54,248 nt of DNA from Clostridiaceae bacterium (lineage in GTDB: Bacteria; Bacillota; Clostridia; Acetivibrionales; DUMB01), in contig DUMB01000077.1 of NCBI GenBank assembly GCA_012840085.1, positions 1-54,248 of the forward strand, written 5' to 3'. This document shows, in pieces, positions 33,118 through 42,233 of this stretch. A program made the translations under genes and the position numbers. The notes below the pieces were generated by a model, which saw nothing but the letters and a program-made list of their open reading frames with translations, ran no database searches and was not told where the DNA came from. The number at the start of each line of letters is the position of its first letter. The stretch's first letter is position 1.

Positions 33118-33591
33118 CTAGTCGCTGTCTTTTAACTCATCTTCATCCAGGAATCTTATTGCCTTATCTTTGAAGAGTATCCCATCAAGATGATCAATCT
33201 CGTGGCAAAGTGCCACAGCAAGAAGTTCCTTCCCCTTAATGGTTATCTTTTCTCCTTTGGCATTCAGTGCTTCTACCTCTACCTCAGCAGGGCGTTTTAC
33301 TTCAGCATACAATCCGGGCACACTTAAACATCCCTCTACTTCTATTTGCTCCCCTTTTGCTGAAGTAATAACAGGATTGATCAGTTCCAGCAATCCGTCT
33401 CCGGTATCTATGACCACTACCCTCTTAAGTATTCCCACCTGCGGAGCTGCAAGCCCTACACCTCCTGCTTTATACATCGTCTCAGCCATATCCTTTAACA
33501 GAGTTAAAATTTTATCGTCTATCTTTGTCACTTCTTTTGATTTTTTTCTAAGAACTTCATCGCCTTCTTTTACAATATTTCTAATCGCCAT
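33118..33591 (-). CDS. def: Peptide deformylase
   Basis: 157 residues with all three motifs: [10 protein letters not shown] (about 45-54), EGCLSVPG (about 88-95, metal cysteine) and HEIDHLDG (about 130-137, metal histidines). Removes the N-formyl group from new proteins. ATG follows CGGAGGAA. Transcribed after priA and before fmt, a usual order. Confidence 0.97.
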   Translation of the reverse strand: MAIRNIVKEGDEVLRKKSKEVTKIDDKILTLLKDMAETMYKAGGVGLAAPQVGILKRVVVIDTGDGLLELINPVITSAKGEQIEVEGCLSVPGLYAEVKRPAEVEVEALNAKGEKITIKGKELLAVALCHEIDHLDGILFKDKAIRFLDEDELKDSD

Positions 33592-33672
33592 TTATATATT
33601 CCTCCGCTTCACAAACTATCTATAAAACACATCTTGAACATTCAAAAGTGCAGATGATTTATTTTATAACCA

Positions 33673-36147
33673 TTATAGCATATTTTGAGGATTTATATCC
33701 ACGTTCAGTTCCACATTGTTCCTTCCCATCTTTTTATTATATTCATCATAGATGTAAGTCAATACATCTAACAAATTTTCTCTGTTCTTGCCCTTTATAA
33801 TAATCCTCCACCTGTAACGGTTCCTCATCCAGGCTATTGGCGCTCTTGCAGGGCCAAGAATTTCAAAATCTCCGGTATAATTGAAATTTTTCAGAAATTG
33901 TTCAATTGAGGCTCTGATTGTTTTCGCACTCTCAAATACAAGCCTGTCTCTGGTTCCCTTTATTATAATCAAACCTATGCATGTAAAAGGGGGATACCCG
34001 AGTTTTTCTCTTATTTGTATCTCCTGTTCATAAAAACAATTATAATCATTTTTACAGGCAGCCAGTATGCTAAAGTCTTCCGTATTGTATGTCTGAATAA
34101 CGACTTCCCCTGGTATTTCACCTCTTCCGGCTCTTCCTGCCATTTGTGTAATGAGCTGAAAAGTTCTCTCAGAAGCCCAGTAATCCCCAACATTCAGCAA
34201 ACCGTCCGCTGCCAGAATACCAACCAGTGTTACATTGTGGAAATCGTGTCCTTTGGCTATCATCTGTGTCCCAACCATAATATTTATGTTTTCCTCGCGG
34301 AACTTTCTCAAGATGTCCTCATGTGAATTCTTATAAGTAGTTGTGTCCATATCCATCCTTATTACTGAGCTCTGGGGAAATACTTTTTTAATTTCTTCCT
34401 CTACTTTCTGTGTACCTACTCCGAATTGTCTTATATGCCGGCTGTTACATTTAGGACAAAGTTTGGGGGTTTTAATGGTATAACCGCAGTAATGGCATAT
34501 AAGTCTGTCATCAGAGGAATGATAGGTCATGGTTATGTCACAGTTAACGCATTTCATTGTGTACCCGCAATTTCTGCACAGTACAAAAGAGGCATAGCCT
34601 CTTCTGTTTAGAAACAGCATTGTCTGTTGACCGTTTTTTATTCTCGAAGCGATTTCTGTTTCAAGCTTTCTGCTGAAAATGGAGCGGTTACCGCTTTCCA
34701 GTTCCTTTCGCATATCAACCAGAGTCATTTTGGGCAGTTCCATGTCATTTGTTCTTTCACTCATCTCCAGAAGTTCTATTTCTCCCTTTTTGGCTCTGTA
34801 ATATGTCTGCACCGATGGCGTTGCCGAACCATAAAGCAATATCGCATTGCTGTCCATACACCGTTGTCTTGCAATTTCTGAGGCATGATATTTGGGAGTT
34901 GTCTCAGACTTGTAAGAGCTTTCATGTTCCTCATCTATAACGATCATGCCAATCCTGTCAAAAGGAGCGAACACTGCAGACCTGGCACCAACTGCAACCT
35001 TTATCCTGCCATCTCTTATCAGTCTCCATTGGTCATATCTTTCACCCGGAGAAAGCCTGCTGTGTAAAACTGCGACTTCATTTCCAAAACGGCTTTTAAA
35101 CCTGTAAACCATTTGAGGAGTCAGAGATATTTCAGGCACAAGTACAATAGCCTGTTTATCCATTTTAATAATGTGCTCTATCAGCTGAAGGTATACTTCT
35201 GTCTTTCCGCTTCCGGTAACTCCATGGAGAAGAATTTCATCAAAAGCGCCCTTATCCAGTTTTTTTAAAATTACAGATAACACATTTGCCTGCTGGGCAG
35301 TTGGCTTTAAAGCCGGAACCCTCTCAACTTCCCTGTTTCTCATGGGTTCACGGATTACTTCCATATCCTTAAAGTCAATATATCCATACTTTTTTAATGT
35401 ATCCAGAACTGAAGATGAAACTCCTGCGAACCTTGTTATATCTGCAACAGAAATGTACTCGTTCTCCATTAGCATTTGCAGTACCCGTATATGCTGAATT
35501 CTCTTTATTCTGTTGCCCTCAATTTCTTCAACAACAACTTCTTCCGGAACCTTAAGATATGCCACACGGACTGTCTTTTCCCTGACGCGGGAGCTATACT
35601 CTTCGTATATCTTAATTATGCCCTGTTCTTCAAGGGCATTTATGTACCTGGAAAAACTTCTTACAGCTGCAGCTTCCTTCAACTCATCGTACTCGCACTC
35701 ATTTCCGCGTTCCTTCAGCAAATCAATAATTTTTTTAATGTTTCCTTTAAGCTTTATATTACTTTCCTTTTGCGTTTCATCAAATTCCTGGAGCTTTACC
35801 GTTCTGATGCTTTTAACTCCTATACCGGCAGGAAGCATACACCTGATTGCGTCTGAATATGTACAAATATATCTTTTTTTCATCCATTCAGCCAGTCTTA
35901 ACAAGCCTTCATTCAAAACAGGCTTGTCATCAAGGACCTTTTTTATTTCCTTCAGTTCTCTCGTTTCACTGTCCTCAAACACTTTCAGCACATAGGCCTC
36001 AACGGCTCTGTCCGCCTTTCCAAAAGGTACAATAACCCTTATACCCGGCCGAACGCAATCTGACAGATTTTCAGGTACTATATAATGGTATTCTATATCA
36101 AAATCCCTTGTACAGTTGTCTAACACAATTGAGGCAATTAAACTCAT
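33673..36147 (-). CDS. priA: Primosomal protein N' (PriA helicase)
   Basis: 824 residues. An N-terminal 3'-DNA-binding domain (1-100) and a winged-helix. Helicase core: GVTGSGKTEVY Walker A near 320, DEEHESSY Walker B near 410. A zinc-binding insert has CRNCGYTMKCVNCD then CHYCGYTIKTPKLCPKC. GTQMIAKGHDF and QMAGRAGRGEIPG close the helicase motifs. Restarts stalled replication forks. ATG at 36145-36147 follows GGGTGG; a GTG three codons earlier is within that site. Tightly followed by def. Confidence 0.97.
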   Translation of the reverse strand: MSLIASIVLDNCTRDFDIEYHYIVPENLSDCVRPGIRVIVPFGKADRAVEAYVLKVFEDSETRELKEIKKVLDDKPVLNEGLLRLAEWMKKRYICTYSDAIRCMLPAGIGVKSIRTVKLQEFDETQKESNIKLKGNIKKIIDLLKERGNECEYDELKEAAAVRSFSRYINALEEQGIIKIYEEYSSRVREKTVRVAYLKVPEEVVVEEIEGNRIKRIQHIRVLQMLMENEYISVADITRFAGVSSSVLDTLKKYGYIDFKDMEVIREPMRNREVERVPALKPTAQQANVLSVILKKLDKGAFDEILLHGVTGSGKTEVYLQLIEHIIKMDKQAIVLVPEISLTPQMVYRFKSRFGNEVAVLHSRLSPGERYDQWRLIRDGRIKVAVGARSAVFAPFDRIGMIVIDEEHESSYKSETTPKYHASEIARQRCMDSNAILLYGSATPSVQTYYRAKKGEIELLEMSERTNDMELPKMTLVDMRKELESGNRSIFSRKLETEIASRIKNGQQTMLFLNRRGYASFVLCRNCGYTMKCVNCDITMTYHSSDDRLICHYCGYTIKTPKLCPKCNSRHIRQFGVGTQKVEEEIKKVFPQSSVIRMDMDTTTYKNSHEDILRKFREENINIMVGTQMIAKGHDFHNVTLVGILAADGLLNVGDYWASERTFQLITQMAGRAGRGEIPGEVVIQTYNTEDFSILAACKNDYNCFYEQEIQIREKLGYPPFTCIGLIIIKGTRDRLVFESAKTIRASIEQFLKNFNYTGDFEILGPARAPIAWMRNRYRWRIIIKGKNRENLLDVLTYIYDEYNKKMGRNNVELNVDINPQNML

Positions 36148-36164
36148 ATTTACCACCCTTTACA

Positions 36165-37127
36165 CTATTGCAGGGAAACTATCAAGTCGTAGAATATATC
36201 CTTATATTGATTGTCCGGAATAGCCTCAAGTGCATTTATACCTCTCTCTACATACTTCTTTAGCAATTTAAAGGAATTGTCGATTCCCCCGCTTTCTTTT
36301 ACAATATCTGTAACCGTCTTAACGTCATCAAGAGTCATTTTGTTTCTTTTGCCAACGAGCTTTTCCATTACATCTCTTGCTTCTTTATTATTCTTTAATG
36401 CATAAATTACAGGAAGTGTAATAACGCCTTCCATGAAATCACTGCTAACAGGCTTTCCCGAGGTTCCGACATCAGAAATAATATTATTAAGGTCATCCTT
36501 AATCTGAAAAGCTATGCCATAGTAAAGTCCAAATTTCACAAGACTTTTTTTGATGTCTTCGCTGCATTTGGATATATCCGCACCAAGAGCACATGCAGCG
36601 CCAAACATAACAGCAGTTTTTCGGCTTATACGCTTTAAATATGATAAAATACTTACATCAAGGTTGAACTTATCCTGAAATTGGCTGACCTCTCCTTCGC
36701 AAATTGTCTTTATTCCTCTTGCCAATGTGTCCAGATTATCAAGGGGAACATTACCCGATAACAACATTATGGCTTTTGTAAATAAAAAATCACCGGTATA
36801 TATAGCCATATCAATGCCATACTTTTCAGAAACCGTCATTTTGCCACGCCTTAACTTTGAGCGGTCTATAACATCATCGTGAACTAGTGTTGCAGTATGC
36901 AGAATTTCAATCGCTCCGGCCAGTTTTACTACCTTGCTTCCGTCATATTCTCCAAACTTCGCAGATAGTATGACAAAAGCCGGCCTGAGTCTCTTTCCTC
37001 CTGAGGCGACAAGTTCTTCGGTTATACTGTTAAGAAGCTTGTTTTTTGAATGTACATTTTCTCTTATTGTTTTTTCAACCAGTTGCAGTTCACTGGCAAT
37101 TTCAGGATACTTATTCCACAAATCCAT
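36165..37127 (-). CDS. Polyprenyl diphosphate synthase (heptaprenyl synthase component II-like)
   Basis: 320 residues. The first aspartate-rich motif is LVHDDVIDRSKLRRG near residue 83. The second is FQIKDDLNNIISD near 215, with N in place of the usual third D position. GGKRLRPAFVIL is the diphosphate-binding start. Makes the prenyl side chain of quinones or carrier lipids. ATG at 37125-37127 with AAGG upstream. Lies 24 bases after the Gx-transporter gene and 17 before priA. Confidence 0.93.
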   Translation of the reverse strand: MDLWNKYPEIASELQLVEKTIRENVHSKNKLLNSITEELVASGGKRLRPAFVILSAKFGEYDGSKVVKLAGAIEILHTATLVHDDVIDRSKLRRGKMTVSEKYGIDMAIYTGDFLFTKAIMLLSGNVPLDNLDTLARGIKTICEGEVSQFQDKFNLDVSILSYLKRISRKTAVMFGAACALGADISKCSEDIKKSLVKFGLYYGIAFQIKDDLNNIISDVGTSGKPVSSDFMEGVITLPVIYALKNNKEARDVMEKLVGKRNKMTLDDVKTVTDIVKESGGIDNSFKLLKKYVERGINALEAIPDNQYKDIFYDLIVSLQ

Positions 37128-37151
37128 CCACAACCTTACTTTAGTTAATTA

Positions 37152-37658
37152 TTAAAATATATTGGTTTTCTTAAGCGCTTCAATTAAAAAACTGCTGCAA
37201 AACCCTACAAAGCAACCTGTAATTATGCCTGAAATTAAAAGTACAGGCAAATAGCCAAGTACCGAAATTTCCTTCATGATAACAGATGCAACCATTATCT
37301 GTCCAATATTGTGCGATATGGCTCCAGCAATGCTTATCCCTACCACACTGAATACTCTTGAAAACTTTTTATGTAAAACTAACATAACTACCGCACTGAG
37401 CAATCCACCTGCAATGCTAAATAAAAATACACTGATTCCCCCTCCAAACATCGATGTCAGCAGGCAACGAAGAACAACCAGGATAAAAGTATCAGCCGTT
37501 CCCATAAATGCGATTATAACCATGGTTATAATGTTGGCAAGTCCCAATTTTACACCTGGTACAGGTACCGGGACAGGTATCCATGATTCCACAACGGACA
37601 ACACCAGTGCCTGGGAAAGCATTAATGATAACAACACAAGTTTCTTTGTCGTCTTCAA
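37152..37658 (-). CDS. Gx transporter family protein (heptaprenyl synthase component I-like)
   Basis: 168 residues with about five membrane spans. The VKLGLANIITMVIIAFMG motif near residue 37 defines the Gx transporter/HepPP-synt-1 family, related to S components of ECF transporters. Neighbours a polyprenyl synthase and a NusG-II protein, a conserved trio in clostridia. The cargo is unknown; quinone or isoprenoid supply is an inference from context. Start is a TTG with GGAAGG upstream. Confidence 0.88.
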   Translation of the reverse strand: MKTTKKLVLLSLMLSQALVLSVVESWIPVPVPVPGVKLGLANIITMVIIAFMGTADTFILVVLRCLLTSMFGGGISVFLFSIAGGLLSAVVMLVLHKKFSRVFSVVGISIAGAISHNIGQIMVASVIMKEISVLGYLPVLLISGIITGCFVGFCSSFLIEALKKTNIF

Positions 37659-37672
37659 TTTATTTTCCTTCC

Positions 37673-38053
37673 TTAATATGTTATTCCGTCAACTTCTTCA
37701 GTCTCTCCTTCTATTTTAATAATAGCCTGATTAGGAAGGCATACTGCCAGGTCTCCTTTTTCCGATAACCATCCCGTTTTCACACATACCAGGTCAGGAC
37801 AGTCAGCATTTTCAAATCTTATTCTTCCCTTTTCTACTAGAATAATATTTGTGTATTTGCCTTCTACCGTTATACGCTCTGGATTCTCCACATTGTCGAT
37901 GTCAATTGTTCTGATTACTTTGTTATCTTTTTTAATCACCGCAATTTTTTTGACATCTTTATGGGTATTTTTGTAAAAATTAAAACCTATGATCCCAGCA
38001 ATAACCATTGCAGAGACTGCAACAATCAGTATTATATCACCCTTTTTAATCAT
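37673..38053 (-). CDS. NusG domain II protein, membrane-anchored
   Basis: 126 residues. One N-terminal transmembrane helix (IILIVAVSAMVIAGIIGF) is followed by an extracytoplasmic beta domain with CPDLVCVKTGWL and AVCLPNQAIIKIEG, the NusG-II signature with its paired cysteines. It is first in the trio with the Gx transporter and polyprenyl synthase. AAGGATT precedes the ATG. No transcription role is implied despite the name. Confidence 0.9.
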   Translation of the reverse strand: MIKKGDIILIVAVSAMVIAGIIGFNFYKNTHKDVKKIAVIKKDNKVIRTIDIDNVENPERITVEGKYTNIILVEKGRIRFENADCPDLVCVKTGWLSEKGDLAVCLPNQAIIKIEGETEEVDGITY

Positions 38054-38193
38054 TTTTAATCCTTGCTTTCATTGTTATTATAATAAATTTTACCACATTT
38101 ATATTTTAACATAACAAAACACTATATATCATAATCTGACAATATAATATCATATATCGTAATCTAACATTAACTAAGTATGAAAGTAAATAC

Positions 38194-38361
38194 AGAATAT
38201 TATGCGCAACTGTCTGTTTGCACAGCAAACAACTTGTCCGGCGATATAAAATTAATTAACTGCCATCGCACCGCTTTCAGTGCTTCTTCCGTTGAGGTTT
38301 GCTGAATTTATTCCCGCAAGTCTCAACGTGGCAGTTAATATGTAAGGGCAACAGTTAATAT
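38194..38361. repeat. Dispersed repeat family B, copy 1, with structured hairpin
   Basis: Perfect 11-bp inverted ends ATTAACTGCCA (38255-38265) and TGGCAGTTAAT (38329-38339), with a third CAGTTAATATG at 38352-38362. Inside, CGTTGAG (38290-38296) pairs with CTCAACG (38322-38328) around a loop with TTATTCCCGCAAG. A module at 38194-38243 (AATATTATGCGCAAC, CACAGCAAACA) matches one in copy 2. It fills much of the 395-base gap 38054-38448. Confidence 0.7.
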
Positions 38362-38369
38362 GACAAAAT

Positions 38370-38406
38370 AAAAACAGCTCAGAATCATTGGAATCGAACT
38401 GTTTTT
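38370..38406. terminator. Terminator after the SSB-like gene
   Basis: AAAAACAG (38370-38377) and CTGTTTTT (38399-38406) form a hairpin stem extended by TC/GA after a one-base mismatch. The T-run on the minus strand follows the stem, so it ends leftward transcripts from 38449; it would also work rightward. Confidence 0.65.
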
Positions 38407-38448
38407 GAATTTAATACCAGCTAATTTTTATCCAATCAGGATGTTTCT

Positions 38449-39123
38449 TCAGTTTTCAGTGTCACAGTCCTTTTCCCTCAAGAAACCCTCCTGTGCTGTT
38501 TTCACAACTTCCATCTTAGAAATAGAAACCTCGTATGCAACCTTCTCAACCACTTCACCGGTGTCGTATTTCTTTTGATATGTTCTGCTCTGAATTCTGC
38601 CCCATATCTTTATATTATCGCCTGTTGACAGGCCCTCTGAATATCTGGCATTTCTTCCCCAGGCAATACACGGAATATAGTCGGATTTATTGTAAGGTCT
38701 GTTAACGGCTAACAGTATGTCTGTTATTTCTCTTCCGAAAGGAGTCGTCCTGTATACAGGTTTTTTACAAATAAAACCGTTCAAAAATATCTGGTTTGGA
38801 TTTTTAATTTTTTTCTCATCGTCTATAAAATTTATTTCACGGGCAAAAACTGTCAACACCAATTTATTTCCTTCACTGTTATAGCTGTTATACGAACGGA
38901 ATTGACCCTCTATTTCTACTAATTGTCCAATCTTTATTTGTTCCTTGGAAATAAGTCGTTCTGAAATAGTAACTGGTATTCTATCATTGCTTTCACTCAA
39001 TCTTGGTACCTCAAGTATAAAATTATAAAATCCTTCTCCATAAACCTCGTGACTAAATTCCAAGTTTGAAATTACCTTTCCGGAAATGGTCACCATGTTG
39101 TTTTCAATAATGTTTCCGACCAT
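38449..39123 (-). CDS. SSB-like protein with two OB folds in tandem
   Basis: 224 residues. The first OB-like unit (about 8-105) has TISGKVISNLEFSHE and VEIEGQFRSYN. The second (about 112-210) has NQIFLNGFICKKPVYRTTPFGREITDILLAVNR and IPCIAWGRNARY, the standard bacterial SSB pattern. The usual acidic DDDIPF tail is absent. ATG at 39121-39123 chosen because GGGGGT lies upstream and the extra codons 5' lack conservation. Probably binds ssDNA; the two-domain layout is unlike the normal homotetrameric SSB. Confidence 0.8.
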   Translation of the reverse strand: MVGNIIENNMVTISGKVISNLEFSHEVYGEGFYNFILEVPRLSESNDRIPVTISERLISKEQIKIGQLVEIEGQFRSYNSYNSEGNKLVLTVFAREINFIDDEKKIKNPNQIFLNGFICKKPVYRTTPFGREITDILLAVNRPYNKSDYIPCIAWGRNARYSEGLSTGDNIKIWGRIQSRTYQKKYDTGEVVEKVAYEVSISKMEVVKTAQEGFLREKDCDTEN

Positions 39124-39482
39124 CCGACCCCCACTCTCCTCTCTAAGGCTCATATGTACATCTAATAAATTCATCTAATTAAATATTTATTCGTGAAAGC
39201 CATATTTTAGAATATATTTTTTTACAGGCTTTTCTTTCTCCCCTAGATCACAGTAATATTTTCTAAAACAAACAATAAGCATCACTCCATATATTATTAT
39301 TATACGCATATACATATAATAGTTTACAATAAAATCAATAATTGTGCCATTATATTACATTATATATCATATTTCTCATATAAAAAAAGTCTTATTGGGG
39401 TATTTTATAACAATTTTACATATTATTTTTTATTTAGTTATTATGTAAATCCTCTCTACTAGTAAATGCCAATTTGCTTAAG
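39124..39482. other. AT-rich intergenic region
   Basis: A gap of 359 bases without coding or RNA-gene signal. It contains runs of TATAT/ATTAT and an imperfect stem around TTATATTACATTATATATCATAT near 39350. It should contain the promoter of the SSB-like gene, but no single -35/-10 pair stands out. Confidence 0.45.
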
Positions 39483-40124
39483 TTACTTAAAAACATCGAT
39501 ACCGCAAACCAATACAAATGTTACGGCGGCAAGAATTATCCGTCCGTCATATTTACGGTGACCAAAATCAAGCTTGTATTCCTGAGGCTCAAATACCAGA
39601 CCGTTCTTTGCTGTAATTGACCTCTGGAGGCAATAAATAAATCCGTCCTTAAATACATTGTCACCCATGCTTGACGTAGTTACACTTGATTTCCGGTTAA
39701 ACCCATACGTTACCGTATAGTACTTCATTCCTTTCAAAAAAGCTATACCGTCAACATCATCGGCATTTACTATTAAAGTCCCCCTCTCATCTACCATCGA
39801 GAAGACTTTTCTCATAAGCATAGCATAGCGTTCATCGTCAGTACTATATAAATCATCGGCTTTATCGGTGTATAACATAATATCAAAATGCAGATTGTCG
39901 AAAAAATCTTTTTCTATATCCTGCACATCGATTTTAATCAACAGTATATAAGTCTCACTTTTTTTAAGTTCCTCGATATAGGCCTTAAACTTATTTTTGT
40001 CAAGCTCAACAATACTTCCTGAATCTATTACACTGATTCTTACTCCTGCTAATGATATAATAGAATATATAAGGTCTGCTGTCTGAGCTTTATCAATTCC
40101 TCCGACAATACCTGCTATGAGCAT
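39483..40124 (-). CDS. Truncated Mur-ligase-like protein
   Basis: 213 residues. The start AGIVGGIDKAQTADLI sits where Mur ligases have the G-x-x-GKTTT loop, but the lysine-threonine core is not conserved. NADDVDGIAFL near 115-125 equals the Mur NADD strand, and the C-terminal RIILAAVTFVLVCGID equals the end of the Mur central domain. The C-terminal substrate-binding domain is missing. ATP binding is doubtful. It lies before the polysaccharide deacetylase gene, so a cell-wall context is possible. Confidence 0.7.
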   Translation of the reverse strand: MLIAGIVGGIDKAQTADLIYSIISLAGVRISVIDSGSIVELDKNKFKAYIEELKKSETYILLIKIDVQDIEKDFFDNLHFDIMLYTDKADDLYSTDDERYAMLMRKVFSMVDERGTLIVNADDVDGIAFLKGMKYYTVTYGFNRKSSVTTSSMGDNVFKDGFIYCLQRSITAKNGLVFEPQEYKLDFGHRKYDGRIILAAVTFVLVCGIDVFK

Positions 40125-40256
40125 GCCATTAACCTCATTTCACCATATAATACTAGTTATACTGCCGTTTGTAATTTGGGGACACAGTTTTATAATTTAC
40201 ATATTTATCTTTTTTTATGTATTCATTGCTGTTGCGATTTTTCAGCTTTCAAGTTG

Positions 40257-41033
40257 CTATTTAACCCGTATTTGCCTTCCTTCATGATCAATAGAATAAT
40301 TCTCCCTCATTATCAGGTTGGAAACGGGTTCAAAACTGTAACCCTGGCCTTTTAACATATTTATAATCTCCGGAAGAATTTTTGCTGTTTGAGGGGTATC
40401 ATTATGAAATAATATTATAGAACCTGGTTGAATTTTCCTGTTTATTCGCGAAATTATTTCCTCTTCACTAATCCCCGGTTTCCAGTCCAAACTGTCGACG
40501 TTCCATTGTATTGTAAAATATCCAAGTTTTTTTGCCGTTCTGATTACCGTATTGTTATAGTCTCCGTAAGGTGCTCTGAATAAATCAATACTGCTTCCTG
40601 TTATATTTTTTATAGCTTCGCTGCATTTTATTATCTCCTCTTGTATTTTTTCCTCACTCAATGTACCCATTCTAAAGTGTGAATATGAGTGATTACCGAT
40701 ATCATGACCATCATCAAAAATCATTTTTACGGTTTCAGGATATTTTTCCGCCCACTGTCCTACCAGGAAAAATGTCGCTTTAATGTTTTCTTTTTTTAAT
40801 GTGTTAAGAATTTCAGGTATGTCATCTGCTCCCCAGGCGCAGTCAAAAGTTATTGCTGCTTTCTTCTCATAGCAGTCAACTGAATATATGGGCAATTCTC
40901 TTGAGGCTGAAAAAACTTCAATTACATTGACTTTTTGTCCGGCAACGGCAATCATTGAAATTAGGGCTATTAATACAGCAATAAGAGTAATAATTACAGA
41001 ACCATGTCTGAATTTTAAAATATATACTTTCAT
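40257..41033 (-). CDS. Polysaccharide deacetylase (PdaB-like)
   Basis: 258 residues. One N-terminal transmembrane/signal segment (VIITLIAVLIALISMIAVAG). NodB-homology domain: AITFDCAWGADD near 62-73 (motif 1), HDIGNHSYSHF (motif 2), FRAPYGDYNN (motif 3), and ILFHND near the end (motif 5). The TFDCAWG variant is typical of the sporulation deacetylase PdaB group. Removes acetyl groups from peptidoglycan or a similar polymer outside the membrane. AAGGAG precedes the ATG. Confidence 0.92.
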   Translation of the reverse strand: MKVYILKFRHGSVIITLIAVLIALISMIAVAGQKVNVIEVFSASRELPIYSVDCYEKKAAITFDCAWGADDIPEILNTLKKENIKATFFLVGQWAEKYPETVKMIFDDGHDIGNHSYSHFRMGTLSEEKIQEEIIKCSEAIKNITGSSIDLFRAPYGDYNNTVIRTAKKLGYFTIQWNVDSLDWKPGISEEEIISRINRKIQPGSIILFHNDTPQTAKILPEIINMLKGQGYSFEPVSNLIMRENYSIDHEGRQIRVK

Positions 41034-41120
41034 ATTTCAAAACTCCTTAAATATTATTTATCATAGTAAATAATATTTAAAAGCATTTACTCATATGCAG
41101 GAAAAAATGTGACAGGAGTT

Positions 41121-41190
41121 AAGACAGGGGACGGGTAAGACAGGGGACGGTTCCATGTCATGTATGACATGGAACCGTCCCCTGTCTTAC
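41121..41190. repeat. GGGGACGGTTC hairpin, copy 1
   Basis: A perfect 26-bp stem (41135-41160 with 41165-41190) around a four-base loop TGTA; sequence AAGACAGGGGACGGTTCCATG then its reverse. A partial copy of the left arm (AAGACAGGGGACGG) lies at 41121-41134. This widespread REP-like hairpin type is often spread by RAYT transposases; none is in this window. It also can act as a terminator downstream of the DUF1848 gene. Confidence 0.9.
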
Positions 41191-41206
41191 TTACCTGTGT
41201 CTTCCG

Positions 41207-42157
41207 TCATATATCAAAAAGGCTAAGTTGAGTACCCCTTGAGGAACTCGTATAACTTTCCATAATTCTGTCCTTTATCACTTCATCTCCCTTTAGCTCT
41301 CCAAACAACAAAGGTGAATCCGGGTTATGCTGAAGGCAATTCTTTTCAACAATACTCCTGCTATAGTTTGCATAGCAATACAGGCAATTATGCTTACAGG
41401 TATTATACGCCCCAATATCAATGCTTTTTACACAACCACAGATTTCTCTCTGGTTTGGATCTTTGCCGATGAAGAGTTTTTTTCCGACTATTTTCGAAAT
41501 CAGTTCATCATCAATGCAATTACTGTGTCTTATGCCGAACTCTGAAAAATCCATTGCTTCTGAACAGGTTTCAAGCTGAATACCGTATTGCCGGGCGATG
41601 GACGAGAATTTTTCCGCTATTTCTCTCATACTTTCAACAGTAAAAGGTATGATTCCAAGAGATTTTGTATTTCTTTCTGTTTTTGAATATAAATCAACGA
41701 AGCTTATTATGCATTTTTGCGTATAAGGATGCAGTTTTTCTGCCAGGTATCTATACCACTTATAATGATACTCTTTGTCGAATCTGCTTGTTAAAAGTAT
41801 TGGATCATATCTCCATATGACTTTTTCCCTGCCTATCTCCCGTGACAACTCAATAAAAGTATTAATCAGTTCTTTTTTTTCCGGGACATTTACCTCAACG
41901 GTTTTATCATATGAAGTGAGAGTGAACTGAAAATAGTAATTATAATCTTTTAACTTATCAAGGCCTTTCATAAGGTTTCTGGGATTTTTTGTCCAAAAAA
42001 CAATACAGTCAATAAGCTCGGGAGTCAGCAGTATTCTGCTTACCTGTTTAGAATTCATGGGATTTCTCACCAGAACATATTCATCTTCAATTCTCTTATA
42101 GAACCATTCACTGTAAAAAGCCGGTATATCCGTTCTTCTGCTAACGCTCAGTATCAT
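41207..42157 (-). CDS. DUF1848 protein with radical-SAM-like cysteines
   Basis: About 316 residues. The start is ILSVSRRTDIPAFYSEWF, the DUF1848 signature. Other family marks are VFWTKNPRNLM, and a C-terminal CGCVKSIDIGAYNTCKHNCLYCYAN. The CxxxCxYC pattern looks like a radical-SAM iron-sulfur motif but is at the C-terminus, not the N-terminus. The activity is unknown. ATG at 42155-42157 has GGGAGGAA upstream. The gene and its methyltransferase neighbour are bracketed by two GGGGACGGTTC hairpins. Confidence 0.9.
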   Translation of the reverse strand: MILSVSRRTDIPAFYSEWFYKRIEDEYVLVRNPMNSKQVSRILLTPELIDCIVFWTKNPRNLMKGLDKLKDYNYYFQFTLTSYDKTVEVNVPEKKELINTFIELSREIGREKVIWRYDPILLTSRFDKEYHYKWYRYLAEKLHPYTQKCIISFVDLYSKTERNTKSLGIIPFTVESMREIAEKFSSIARQYGIQLETCSEAMDFSEFGIRHSNCIDDELISKIVGKKLFIGKDPNQREICGCVKSIDIGAYNTCKHNCLYCYANYSRSIVEKNCLQHNPDSPLLFGELKGDEVIKDRIMESYTSSSRGTQLSLFDI

Positions 42158-42233
42158 TTTCTTCCTCCCGATATTTCTTAACATATCAAACATTTGTTTT
42201 TCTTTCAAACATTGCAGCTTTCTTCATTTATAA

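Noticed and set aside
35513..35995. Plus-strand open frame of 160 codons opposite priA
   Set aside because: Antisense to a conserved gene with low-complexity composition and no start signal.
41121..41190. IS or transposon end
   Set aside because: No transposase and no target duplication seen; it fits the REP-like hairpin type instead.
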